This document shows, in pieces, positions 33,112 to 44,647 of a stretch of DNA of 64,000 nucleotides; the stretch's first letter is position 1; each line of letters starts with the position of its first letter. The stretch is taken from contig NC_057922.1 of NCBI RefSeq assembly GCF_018873765.1, positions 10,615,563 through 10,679,562 of the forward strand. Direction: 5' to 3'. The notes under the pieces are model-generated. The model was given only the letters and a program-made list of their open reading frames with translations. It was not told the origin of the DNA and did not search any database. The DNA comes from Telopea speciosissima. Taxonomy: Eukaryota; Streptophyta; Magnoliopsida; Proteales; Proteaceae. Made by a program: the position numbers and the translations under genes.

Positions 33112-35159
33112 TCACCAATAATCGCCGCAAGAACATGAACCATTCTTGAAATGGTGGAATCGGCTTCGATCCCTGACCACTATCTCTCTGTCAAAAATCC
33201 TCGAAATTATCTTTATGGCAGAGTGACAATCAACACAGACCCGCAAGTTCTTCACAATGCGTAGGGTAACCCCTTTGTTAGTGGCAATAAGTCCAAAGGC
33301 AATTGCCAACTTCTCACTGTGGAAAAATAGTGCTGTATCCTTCTCTTCCTCTTCCACATCAAAGAACACTTCATTTGTGCTGGCTACGTGACCTGCGATC
33401 CTCAACTGCTCGGACATCTCATCTATCATTTTGTAAATTTCCTTGGCTCGAGGGTGGATATTCTCCTCGACGCCAAACTCATGAATCTCACCATTGACCT
33501 CAATGGAACTACACCCACGTAGTTTCGAGGACCCCTTCTCTTTCATCAACTCCCTCACCTTCACAACATCACCCCATCTTCCTGCATTAGCATATATATT
33601 GGACATGATTGCCAAGTAACCCCCATCTTCAGGGTCAAGTTCAATCAAGTGTTTGATGGCATGTTCTGCAAGCTCAACATTGCCATGCATCTTACATGCA
33701 CCAAGTAGGGCACCCCAAACCCCAGGGTGTGGAGTGAGAGGCATAGCTTCAATGAATTCATATGCTTCTTTCAACAAGCCTGCACGACCAAGCAGGTCAA
33801 CCATGCATCCATAGTGCTCAATCTTGGAGGCAATACCAAACTCATGGTGCATAGCATAGAAACATTTTTGTCCTTCATCTACCAATCCTGCATGAGTGCA
33901 TGCACATAATACTCCAATCATTGTAACTTCATTGGGCATCAAATTTCCACTTCGCATTTGATAGAATAACTCCAATGCCTTTCTACTTTGCCCATTCATA
34001 GAAAATCCCATGATCATTGCATTCCAGGCCACAACATCTTTCTCCAACATTCGTTCAAAAACATGTTGTGCGCCCTCTAGAGACCCACATTTGGAATACA
34101 TGTCAACTAAGGCTGTCCCAACCAAGAGATTTAAGCCAAAACCATTCCTGTCAATATAGGAATGAATCCACCTCCCAGTATCCAATGCTCCTACTTGAGC
34201 ACAAGCAGAAAGAACCCCCACAAGTGTCACCTCATTAGGCTTCAGATCTTCTATTTGCATTTGGTGAAATAATGCCATAGTTTGATTAATCTTCTTACTC
34301 TGGACAAGGCCCCCAATGACTGAATTCCAAGACACCACATCCCTCTCAGGCATCTCATCAAAAAACCGTAGCATGACTTCAGCTTCACCATGTTTTGCAT
34401 AGCCCCCTAACAGTGTATTGTACATTAATAAATCCTTGACAGGTGCTTGATCAAATAGTGCCTTGGCAAGTCTCATGTCCCCAATTTTCACAAAGCCTCC
34501 AATCATGGTATTCCAGGCTACAAGATCCTTCACCGGCATTTTACAAAAGAGTTGTTGGGCTATATTCATATCACCACATTGGTTTACATAAGTGGCCAAG
34601 ATGGTAGTCCAAGACACTGCATCTTTAACAGGCATTTCATCGAACACCTTGTGGGCCACTCTCGTATGCCCAAGAGCTCCGTAAAAATCTACTAAACTCG
34701 TCGCGATGAAAACATCTGCATCGACGCAGATTTTAAACAATTGCCCATGGATGCATTGTCCTTTACGAAGATCCTGCAAACTCGCACAAGCCCTGATAAC
34801 GAAGGGGAAGGTGAAAAAATCGGGTGGAATGTTTCGGAATTTCATACAACGGAAGAGTAAAAGGGCCTTTTGGGGTTCGAGGTTTTGTTGGAATCCCCTG
34901 ATCAAGGTGTTCCAAACGAAGGAGTTGGGGTCAAACATTTGAGTGAAGACTTGGTTTGCGTAACTCATTGCACCTACGTGGGAGCAGTGTGCCACGAAGT
35001 TTCCTATTGCAAAATTGCTCTGCTGCAGCCCAGATCTTATCAAGTAGACGTGGAGACTCTTTAAATGCTTCAAGGATTTTGTTGCTTCGTGGTTCTTCAA
35101 CAGGGACAATGCAAACTGCTTCTGAACTCGTTCGACCTCTGCCAGAGACTTCAAACACC

Positions 35160-35163
<4 letters not shown>
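33112..35163 (-). CDS. DYW-class pentatricopeptide repeat protein
   Basis: An intronless 683-aa frame encodes a PLS-type PPR protein. PPR motifs run from about residue 50 to 510 (for example NSFVWNTLIRGFQQNLEPQK, DVVAWNAMIMGFSMNGQSRK), followed by the E/E+ region (SKLRGCSSIEVNGEIHEFG) and a DYW domain. The cytidine-deaminase-like residues are present: H615-S-E617 and C643-x-x-C646. The protein ends SCSCGDYW. In plants such proteins bind organellar transcripts and many edit specific C residues to U. The N-terminus is basic and hydrophobic, consistent with targeting to mitochondria or plastids, but the compartment is not determinable here. The start ATG is the first in frame. It directly adjoins a long GA repeat in the leader, and the frame stays open into that repeat without another Met. 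The PPR gene interrupts the RLP cluster and is unrelated to it. Confidence 0.93.

Positions 35164-35228
<65 letters not shown>
35164..35228 (-). repeat. (GA)n microsatellite abutting the PPR start codon
   Basis: About 32 CT units on the plus strand (GA on the sense strand) end exactly at the PPR initiation codon, so the transcript's leader would finish in a GA tract. Such runs can vary in length and may bind GAGA-type factors, but no effect is shown by the sequence. Confidence 0.9.
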
Positions 35229-35231
<3 letters not shown>

Positions 35232-35528
35232 AATGTCTAGTTTTCAATCCCACCATCTTGGGTCCAGGGTGCCAAAAGTCGTTACGCGTTAAGATTTCAA
35301 AGGATTCCACAACCAATTTTGAATTTCAGTAGCAGGTCCCAATCCTAAAGTGAGACATTTTTGCCAGTCTGCTGGTCAAAATCTTTAAGCCAAACAATAG
35401 GAACCTCTAAAAAGCTTATCCTGTACGTCCTCCTGCATTATTTATGTTCATCAGAGCTTTGCTGAGTTTGGATAGGGAGGAACTGAATCATATCACTCAA
35501 TCACTCAAAACTCTCTGGTCTTACATTA

Positions 35529-38500
35529 ATGGAGTGGCCTTCGGTTTTGGGTTTGTTTTTACTGGGTTTGATACTTCAGTTCCATGTCCACTTGGGGTGC
35601 ATGGAGGAGGAGAAGATGGCTCTTTTGGAATTCAAAGCTTCTGTCAACTGGCCAAATAATACTCCTCTTCTTTCTTCCTGGGTTACTAATGATGAGAGGA
35701 GTGATTGTTGTGCATGGGAACGGGTTAAGTGTAACAGAACCACGGGGCGAATCATTGAACTCGCCCTTTATGATACAAGAATGCTTTATCCCGCCGCGCA
35801 AACAGCAGAAACACGCAACTGGACCCCCTAAATGCTACGTTGTTTCTTCCCTTTCTGGAACTGCAAGTTCTCAATTTATCTTCAAATTCCCTTGATGGTT
35901 GGCATAAGAACGACGGTATATCTCAAATTCTCAATCTTATTATTTGCTCAATTTTGTATCTCTTGCTTCTATAAACTTGTACCACCCCAGTTGTTTTTTT
36001 TTTTTTTTCTTTTTCTTTCTTCTAGAGTTTGGCACCGTTGATGTCACGCCTGCTAGGTGTTGACATCTCTACCCGAAATTGCACCGTGGGAGAATTGGAG
36101 AGAATTTTTTTCCCAAAAAGACCACCCCAAAATCCAAATATGGTTTTAGGTATCGGTATCCCCTTGAAGGATATGTATCAGTATGGTTATCCCCAGAAAA
36201 ATACATATAGGTATTAATTTGTATCAAACAGTTTTGCCCTCAAATACACAACAATTTTACTCTTTGTCCGTACTGTACCTGTACCATATCTTAATCTGGC
36301 ATCGTATCGTTATTGGTGTGGGTCGATAACGATACCTAACCCTGACCCCAACACCCCCTCCCCACCAATAAATTAAAAAAAGGGTAGAAGGTGACGGAAC
36401 CGTTTTATAGGACAGTGAAATCATTTCATGTGAAAAGAAGAGAGAGTATGTGTGCGCGCTAGTATACCCTCCCCTGACAGCTCTCAGAGAGCCTTTTCTC
36501 AAAATAAAAAAGAAAAGGGTACTCTGAAGCTATAACATTTCTTGTACTTTCTCATAAAGTAATTAATTATTTATTTTTTTAAGAGGAAAAATAATAAAAA
36601 AAAATCATTTGAATTCTGGAAATAAAAAGGAAATGGTTCTCTGAAGTTGCATCTTTTTGTACAGTTTCTCAAAAATTAATATTTTATTCATTTTTTAAGA
36701 AAAATAATAATAAAGAAATCCAAATATGAGAGGGCATAGAAGTGAGAAGTTTTAAGCCTCTTTTGATTGCCCTTTGTATGTGAGGTATAGGTTTGATGGA
36801 TCCGACTCGTCTACTTCCAAAGCGGGCTGTACTTTCACGTACCCTACATTGCCCCACATACAAGGTGGTGGAAAGTACCACCTTGCCCCTGCTTGAGTGC
36901 CCTGCCCGAGTGGAGGCAAGGTGGTACTTTCCGTATGTGGGCAATATGGGGCGCACGGAAGTACAGCCTGCTTCGAAAGTAGAGAAGTCACTTCCTAGGT
37001 TTGACACCCCTAAGTCCCTAACTGTATGTGATGTATAGGTTTCTATGCTTTACTCTTACAGGTTTTGAAAGATTGGGTCGGTTGAGATTGCTTGAGGTCC
37101 TAGACCTTAGCTTCAATAACTTCAACATAAGCATCCTACCATCCTTGGGTGCTCTCACATCCCTAAAGAATTGTCACTGTTAAATAATAGATTGGAAGGA
37201 ACCAATTTTGGCCAAGATATGTTTACCTCTTATTTCCTTGAGAAAGACATCATGATCCAAGATTCTTCACTCTCTTAAATATTAGAGATATTCTTGCACA
37301 CTCCCCCCCAACCCCCTCCTTTCTCTGGGCTAAAGCACAGATTTGACCATTTGATCATATATGATGCTGGGTTCCTGCTTATTTCCTTGTATACTGGCAG
37401 ATACCAGAAGATTTGAGAGATTGAAGAAATTGGAGGTCTTAGATCTCGGTTCTAATTACATAAGCAGAGGCATCTTACCATATTTGGGTGCTCTCACATC
37501 TCTGAAGTCCTTATCTCTTAGAATTAATAGATTGGAAGGAGCCTTTCCTGCACAAGGTAAGTTACCCCCGAATCTTTACCAAAACAAAAAAGTTATCCCT
37601 GAATCTGTGTGTGTAATTTCTCATTTTTCCTATTTTATTTATTTATTTTTATATATCATTTTCTTTGAGTTAGAGTTGGACAGTCTCCACAACCTGCAAA
37701 TGTTGGATTTGAGTTTTAATAGTCTCAATGGCTCCCTACCAGTCCAAGGTGAAAAAAAATCTCTATGCAACATATACAGTCTCTCTATGGCTTATGTAAC
37801 TCTGTATATATAATCACTCTATGGCTTAGTCAATGGTTATACAACTTCTTCATACTTTCCAAATGCTCCTTGAAGGTATGGCTAGATGGAGCAAGCTTGA
37901 GGTTCTAGACCTTTCGGGTAACAACTTCAATACAAGTATCCTGTCATCTTTGGGGGCTCTCACATCCCTTAAGACTCTGTCTCTACGTGGTAATAGAATG
38001 GAAGGATCCTCGCCTACCAGAGGTATGGAAAAAAAATTTCCCCTAAATACTTGCATGGTTTTGTTCCTCTGAATCTGTCTTATACATAACCACTGTTTCC
38101 TAAAGTTCCTGATCTGGGGCAGAAGTCCCTGCTCTACTTCACTCTCGACTCCCATGTAAATTGGGATGCATAGCTTTCACCATGTCAGTGTGCACTGGTT
38201 TGTGCTTCAAGCATCTGGGCCAACCACTGAAATGCAAGAACGCGATTTTTCAAACTGAACTTTTCCTCTTCACATTATCTCTGTTGACAATTATTTTGAA
38301 GGACCACTTTCTATTTTATGTTCATTTGTCCATGATTGATTTCATCCATTATTTAATCTTTACTAAAATGTTTTTCATTCTGTCTTTCTTCATTTTGGTG
38401 CAGAATTAGCTACTTTGATCAACTTGGAAGTCCTAGACTTGTCTGCTAATGTGCTCAATGGCTCCTTACCCTTCCAAGGCAAGAAAAGGCACCTCCTCTC

Positions 38501-41173
38501 TCTGTTCCCTGATTATTATTGGACATGTAAAGGAATACCAAATTACAGATTAAAAACAATTCCAATTAACAAAATTTTTGTTTGCCATATGACTAATCAA
38601 AATTTGTTCTCTTTCTCAAAGTTTCTGTTTTTATTTTTTGCTTCACTTAATTTAGTTTTCCTTTCACAGAATTGGCAACTCTAAGCAATTTGGAGATCCT
38701 AGATTTGAGCTACAATAGTTTTGTTGGAACTCCATCCATTGGGGCATGTACTTCTTTGAAGGCTTTATCTTTTGGTAGTAATATGCTCAATGGCTCCCTA
38801 CCAATCCAAGGTAAACACAAACAGAAAAGAGAACATGTTAATTGAGAAAAAGAATGAACACAGAAACCAGTCAAGTTATGGGAAACAAGGTCGATCAGGA
38901 TCAGAGTTACTCACACCTCTTTCACCTTTGCAGGCTTGTGTGAGTTGAAGAACCTCCAACAGTTGGATCTTAGTGATAACAAATTTGAAGGAATCCTTCC
39001 TCAATGTCTCAAAAGTTTGACCTCCCTTAAAGTGCTAGATCTCTCTAAGAATCAGTTCAATGGAAACTTTCCTTCAACCGTCTTAACCAGCCTTACATCT
39101 CTAGAATATATTGCACTCAGTCATAATCATTTTGAGGGTACATTCTTATTCAGCTCATTTTCCAATCATTCCAAGCTTCAGGTAGTTGAAGTTATATGTG
39201 ATGGGAATAGGTTGGACGTTGAAACCGAATATCCACCTTGGATCCCTATCTTTCAGTTGAAGGCTCTCACCTTAGAGAACTGTAACCTGAACAAGCACAC
39301 CAGTTCCTTTCCCAACTTTCTCTCTAACCAGTTTGACTTGAGAACAGTTGACCTTTCTAATAACAACTTGAAGGGAAAGTTCCCCAATTGGTTGCTCAAG
39401 AACAATGAGGAGTTGCAAGACCTAAATTTGAGAAACAATTCATTGACAGGCCATTTCTTGCTACCATCCTGTTTGAAGAGCATATTCTGGATCGATTTAT
39501 CAAATAATCACATTCATGGACAGATTCAGGAAAACCTTGGTCAGATTCTCCCTTACTTATGGACCCTGAACTTATCAATAAATTCTCTTGAAGGTAGGAT
39601 TCCTTCCTCAATTGGTGATATGAGAATGATGACTCATTTAGATCTGTCAGGTAATAACTTCTCTGGAGAAATACCAAGACACTTGACCATGGGCTGCCTT
39701 GAATTGAAAGTTTTGAAACTATCAAACAATAGATTGGATGGGCAAATATTTCCAACACATTTTAACTTGCCTTTGTTAAGCCCATTGCATCTCAATAACA
39801 ATCATTCCTCAGGGAATGTCTTGAAGGGATTTCCTAACTGCTCTCAACTAAAAATATTGGACATTGGCAACAACCACATTTCAGGTAGGATTCCTAGTTG
39901 GATAGGTAACTTTACAAGTTTGAGTATACTCATCATGCAAGATAACCTTTTCAAAGGCCAAATCCCCATTGAACTCTGTAAACTAGTACAGATCAACTTC
40001 TTGGACCTCTCAGGGAACTACCTTTCAGGATCTATTCCGTCTTGCTTGAACATGTCACATGTAAAGCAGGTACATTTGCAAGGAAATGGGTTTACAGGAT
40101 CACTACCAAATGATTTTCTAACAAATTCCTCTCTAATCATGACTTTAGACATTAGAGATAACTACTTGACTGGTAACCTTCCTAACTCCATTGGTGCACT
40201 TTCTTATTTGAGAGTTCTCTTGCTGAAAGGAAATAATTTACATGGTCCAATTCCTCGTCACTTGTGTCAATTGAAAAATAGAAGCATAATGGACCTATCC
40301 CATAACATCTTTTCTGGATCAATACCCCCTTGTCTTGGAAACATCTCATTTGGAAGGATAAGGGCCATGGAGCATGTATTTAAGCAAGAGATTGTATCTT
40401 ATGGGTCTATTAACATCTATTATATATATGAAAATCGTCTAGGGTCAAATGTCCATGAAAATAACATTGAAAGATATGTTGAATATGAGGATGCAGCAGA
40501 AGTGGAGTTCATAACAAAGAATAGATTGAGTTCTTACAAAGGTGATATTCTTAACTTCATGTCTGGGTTGGATCTATCCTACAATCACTTAACAGGTGAA
40601 ATCCCAAATGAGATAGGATGTTTAAGTGGTATCCATGCTTTAAACTTGTCTCATAATCATTTAACTGGTCCAATCCCAAAATCTCTGTCAAACCTTAAGA
40701 GACTAGAGAGCTTGGATCTTTCCCACAACAGACTGAGTGGAAGAATTCCTTCAGAATTGATTGAGCTATATGATTTGGAGGTCTTCACTGTCGCTTGTAA
40801 CAACTTATCAGGGAAAACACCAGAGACAAAGTTCCAGTTTGGGACATTTGACAACACCAGCTATGAGGGAAACCCTGGTCTTTGTGGACTACCTTTACAG
40901 AAAGAATGCACCACCAATGTGGAACAGGGGCCTGCATCAACAAGATTTCCATCTCTGAATGAGCTTGAGAACAAGTATGATATCGACCTCCTCGTTTTCT
41001 GTTCAAGCTTTATGGCTTCATACATCATTTTCTTTTTGGGGATTGCAGCTCTTCTCTACATCAATCCCTATTGGCGAAGAACATGGTTTGCTCTCATTGA
41101 TGTTTGGATCCATTCATATTTTTCTTTCATTTCTGTCACAATCTACAAGCTATCTGTTTATGTACTTAGATAG
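35529..41173 (+). pseudogene. LRR receptor-like protein RLP-B, eight exons, two frameshifts
   Basis: Exons inferred from paralogues and splice sites: 35529-35915, 37062-37216, 37401-37556, 37674-37748, 37876-38022, 38404-38478, 38670-38810 and 38934-41173. Exon 1 encodes a signal peptide and LRRNT (GCMEEEKMALLEFKASVNW, RSDCCAW). It is 387 bp, one short of the phase-1 length, with the frame lost at the C-run 35824-35828. Exon 2 is 155 bp, not 156, with the frame lost near 37171-37176, and its donor position reads ATATGT, not GTATGT. The intron after exon 6 begins GC (CCAAG|GCAAG), a tolerated plant variant. The last exon (745 codons) is fully open through LRRs, LRRCT (GLCGLPL), membrane span, YINPYWRRTWF and a tail ending YVLR. 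Three independent lesions argue for a pseudogene, not sequencing error, though the 3' exon could still be transcribed. The first intron carries a Mutator-type foldback. Confidence 0.78.
36797..36995. mobile_element. Mutator-type foldback element with 9-bp target duplication
   Basis: A 199-bp palindromic element has left arm GGATCCGACTCGTCTACTTC complementary to the right arm ending GTAGAGAAGTCACTTCC, continuing inward through GCGGGCTGTACTT / AAGTACAGCCTGC and GGAAAGTACCACCTTGCC. It is flanked by perfect 9-bp repeats TAGGTTTGA at 36788-36796 and 36996-37004. A 9-bp target duplication with long inverted repeats is the mark of Mutator-like elements. It sits in the first intron of RLP-B. Confidence 0.85.
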
Positions 41174-41433
41174 CTATCAATTAGTTTGCTGAAACAATTG
41201 AATTGAGCATATTTAATTACAATTGGCATGTAAGTGTTTGTGATGGATGTGATTTTTTTTTGTTTTCAAGTCTGAAATGGTGATAGCCATTCTTCATTGT
41301 ACTATCCAGTCCAGGGAGAAAAAACTGAAATATTGTTTATATTTTCCATTTGGCAGTTTACATGGCTCTAAAACTTTGTAGACATGTCCAGATCATCCTT
41401 TAATCATGTTGTATGTTTCAGTGCAAGTGCATT

Positions 41434-42200
41434 ACGACAACAACTCAACCTTATCCCAACTAAATGGGGTCGGCTACTGGATCCTTACCCTCCAATCAGC
41501 TCTATTCAAGGTCATACTTGAAACAAGGCCTAGGCTATGCATGTCTTTCCTCATGATTACTCCTAGAGTCATTTTAGGTCTGCTCGTCGTTCTTTTAGCT
41601 CATTCAATCTTAAATCAAATCACTCCTCCGTACTGGAGCATCTAAAGGCCTCCATTGAACATTGTCATACCACCTCAAGCGACTTTGCCGTTGCCGTAGC
41701 TTATCATGTATAATTTGATCATCCTTACTTTGTCCTTCCAATGTTTGCCACACATCTATCTCAACATTCTCATTTTAGCTACATTGAGCTTATCAATGTG
41801 ATGCTTCTTAATAGCCCAGCATTCCTCGCCATACATCATCACAACCTAAGAGACATTCTCATTAGAAATAAATTTATTTGGCTACTATGGTGCCTACTCT
41901 TGAAGGTAACTAAATGCCCATATCTCTTTTTTCAAATTATATGTGTTTACACTTTACAATGGATAGATCATAAGTCACAGTAAAATCTAAAACTAAAGTC
42001 CCCTTATTCCTCTCTCCAAAATCATATCCTCCATGAACATCTTAATAGCCTCTATGATCTCTGCCAACAAGTTCATTCAAATCATCCTCTATAATAATCT
42101 TTTCGCCTTGGCAAAAACCTTGCACTAATGTATCCATGTGTTCCTAAAATTGTATCTTACTTCTTTCCGAGCCCGGATAAAGTGAGAAGGCTTGTTGTGT
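41434..42200 (-). mobile_element. RTE-clade LINE, internally deleted
   Basis: The plus strand begins with the RTE 3' tail in reverse (CGACAACAACTCAACCTTAT, CCCAACTAAATGGGGTCGGC) and continues parallel to 770-1200 of the first LINE (CTATGCATGTCTTTCC). It then jumps near 42,000 to sequence matching about 3614-3760 of that LINE (CCTCTATAATAATCTTTTC). Only the two ends of the element remain. It lies 260 bp past the RLP-B stop codon and is inactive. Confidence 0.7.
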
Positions 42201-44647
42201 CAGGTCTGCAGCTGACACAAAAAAAAATTATAGAAAAGGAGAAAAAAACCTTTAGCCAAACCCTTTTTATATGGATTCTTGCACCAAAGCTATGAAGAAA
42301 GGGGTTGAAGGATCACTAATTTAGAACCAGACTTCTACATCTGAAAGAAAAAAAGTGTGCAGTCCAGTAACATGGTACACAACAAAATTCGACATGTAGC
42401 AGATCGTGAGGCTCCCCCCTATCCATCCAAGTAGTTAAGAGTGACCTAATCAACTAGGTCACAATGGAAAAAAAGCCTTCTTCCTCTTCATGTTAGGCAA
42501 ACAATTTCCCCAGAAGGTTATAAAAATACAGAGCAGGTATTGGGGCCTATCTATTTTTTTATATTTACCTTCCTCCACTGTGATTTGATAATAGATTGGC
42601 AGTATAGATTGGGATGGAACTTGTGAAAAGATGGACCCTAAGATCCCTTGTTCACATATCGAATTTCAGATCAAACAAAGTTTGTCAAGTGACAAAATAA
42701 GAGATTAAAAAAAAAAAAAAAATTCTAAACTACTGAGAGGGTGCACAAGATTAAAGTGGGGGTGCATGGACATACACGAGAGGGTATGCCTGTATATGAG
42801 AGGATATGTTGAATTTTGGTTTGAAATTTGACATATAACAGATTCATATCATGCCCTGGACATTTGATAGTTAGAATTGCCACATCATTCTCCCACGTGC
42901 CAAAAACATAGGGCATGCTTGTATTGTCATTAAGTTAGGGCGTGTAGATACTATTTTCCAAAAAATAACAGCATTTACTTAAGAATTTTCATAGGTATGA
43001 GCCTGTGCTGATCACTGAAGCAAGGCACTCGAAGAAATTCCAGGATTCATCTAAACAAGCGTCTTTAGACAGCTATGTTGCCATTAGTTTAACAGCTCTT
43101 CATTGTTTTGGTGAAATGCTTGAATTGCTCCTTCAGTTCAATCAGTTTACTGACATGGTTGGGGACAATCTTTGTATAGGAATTCATAAGAATGGATCCT
43201 AAATTATAACATATGACACAATCAACAGGTCAATTTTCACAAAATATTTGAAAGGTTGAAACCAGTAGTTTGGTAACTTTTTTTTTTTCGTGCAAAAAGA
43301 GTTTGATAACCATGTGTGTCCTTTATCCTTTTGATGGATAGAAGCCCATCATTGGATTGATGGATGAAAGTACAGGAGAGAAAATAAACTTAGATGATGG
43401 GTCATAACCATTAAGAGAGGCCACAAAATTTGACATGTAAAGACAATTCAAAGAGTGCTCTATCAATCCAACTTGTGGGAATAGAAACATCCCTCCTAGT
43501 TCCTTTTTAAACCTGACCCGATTCAAAACAACCCATAAGCTTGCAAATATCATACAAATAAACTAAATAAAGTTCCAAGGCCATCCTTCCATCTTTGTTT
43601 GCTAGCTTGAGCCAATCTCTTTGACCTCTTGACAATCCTTCCAAACTAGAAACTACTACATGCAACCAACCCTGCTCTTTTGCTCTTTGTAATCCTTGAT
43701 ACACCAGTTTTGTTTCTTGTGAACTCCCTACAAAACCATAGTCCATATATGCGGCAGTAAAATGAGAATGGTAAAGCAATATGGTCATATTGTAATGATT
43801 TGGCATAGGCAAAAGTCACATCCAAAGTCCAAGCATGAGACGTATCATCGTCGTACAAGTACTATGGTCCTACCACTTATTTGATGCAAATTATCAAGTC
43901 TTCTTCATTCAACATAAACAGATGGTTTTGATTGTGGTGAATGACCCTCCATTTCCAACACATATCTTAGACTTATGTTTCTCATTTCAAGTGGACCAAA
44001 GACCTATTCATGTAAGGTAAGTTTCTTAACTTGTGCACTAAGTATATTGTGAGTATATTCAAGGATCTTGTATAAGATTGCCTTCCTATGATGCTATAGG
44101 AGGCCTAAGACTATATATGAGGTTGGTCTCTACCCTAGCAATAAGACTACAACTATAGAGGTCACATCTCCCTTGCAATCAGTGTTACAACTATAATAGT
44201 ATTTCTTGATCTATATATTGATTTTGGGATTTAGAATCTAACAAATCAATGCAAATAAATCTCATCAACCTGAACAGTTTGGAGGTTTGATCTTAGGTCA
44301 TATAACTATAACATAGAAACAAGTTTTCCATGTCAAGACAGTAAAAGTTCAAGGTGTAATGAATGCACTGGAAGCTGTTCAAGATTCAAACTTTGAAGAG
44401 TTTTTTACTTTGAACTGTTCTAGATGGGTATACTTTTCACCTACCCATGATGGAAGAGAGAGAAGTTCCATTGAGAGTCACAGACTATAATTAAGTCAAG
44501 TCAGTCTTCCAGTGGACAGAAAATGGTAGTTGATCCAATCATGGCTGATTGACTGTGAGTCCACTCTGTTCCCTTATTTATTCTTTCATTTGGAGCTGAG
44601 TTCAACAAACACAAGTCTTTGAAAATCTCTTTTTTAATTTTCAAGCA
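42201..44647. other. Intergenic region between RLP-B and RLP-C
   Basis: A dispersed AT-rich repeat at 42,650-42,900 shares words with 14,740-14,960. At 43,330-43,860 the minus strand holds broken frames (ETKLVYQGLQRAKEQGW) that vaguely recall the RNase H domain of plant L1-type LINEs. From about 44,368 to the start of RLP-C the sequence parallels the RLP-D upstream region (GGAAGCTGTTCAAGATTCAA), so the duplicated promoter begins there. No other gene is visible. Confidence 0.45.

Noticed and set aside
34931-35230. Arg-Glu repeat protein on the minus strand
   Set aside because: It is the GA microsatellite read in an alternative frame over the PPR gene's 5' end; simple-sequence artefact.
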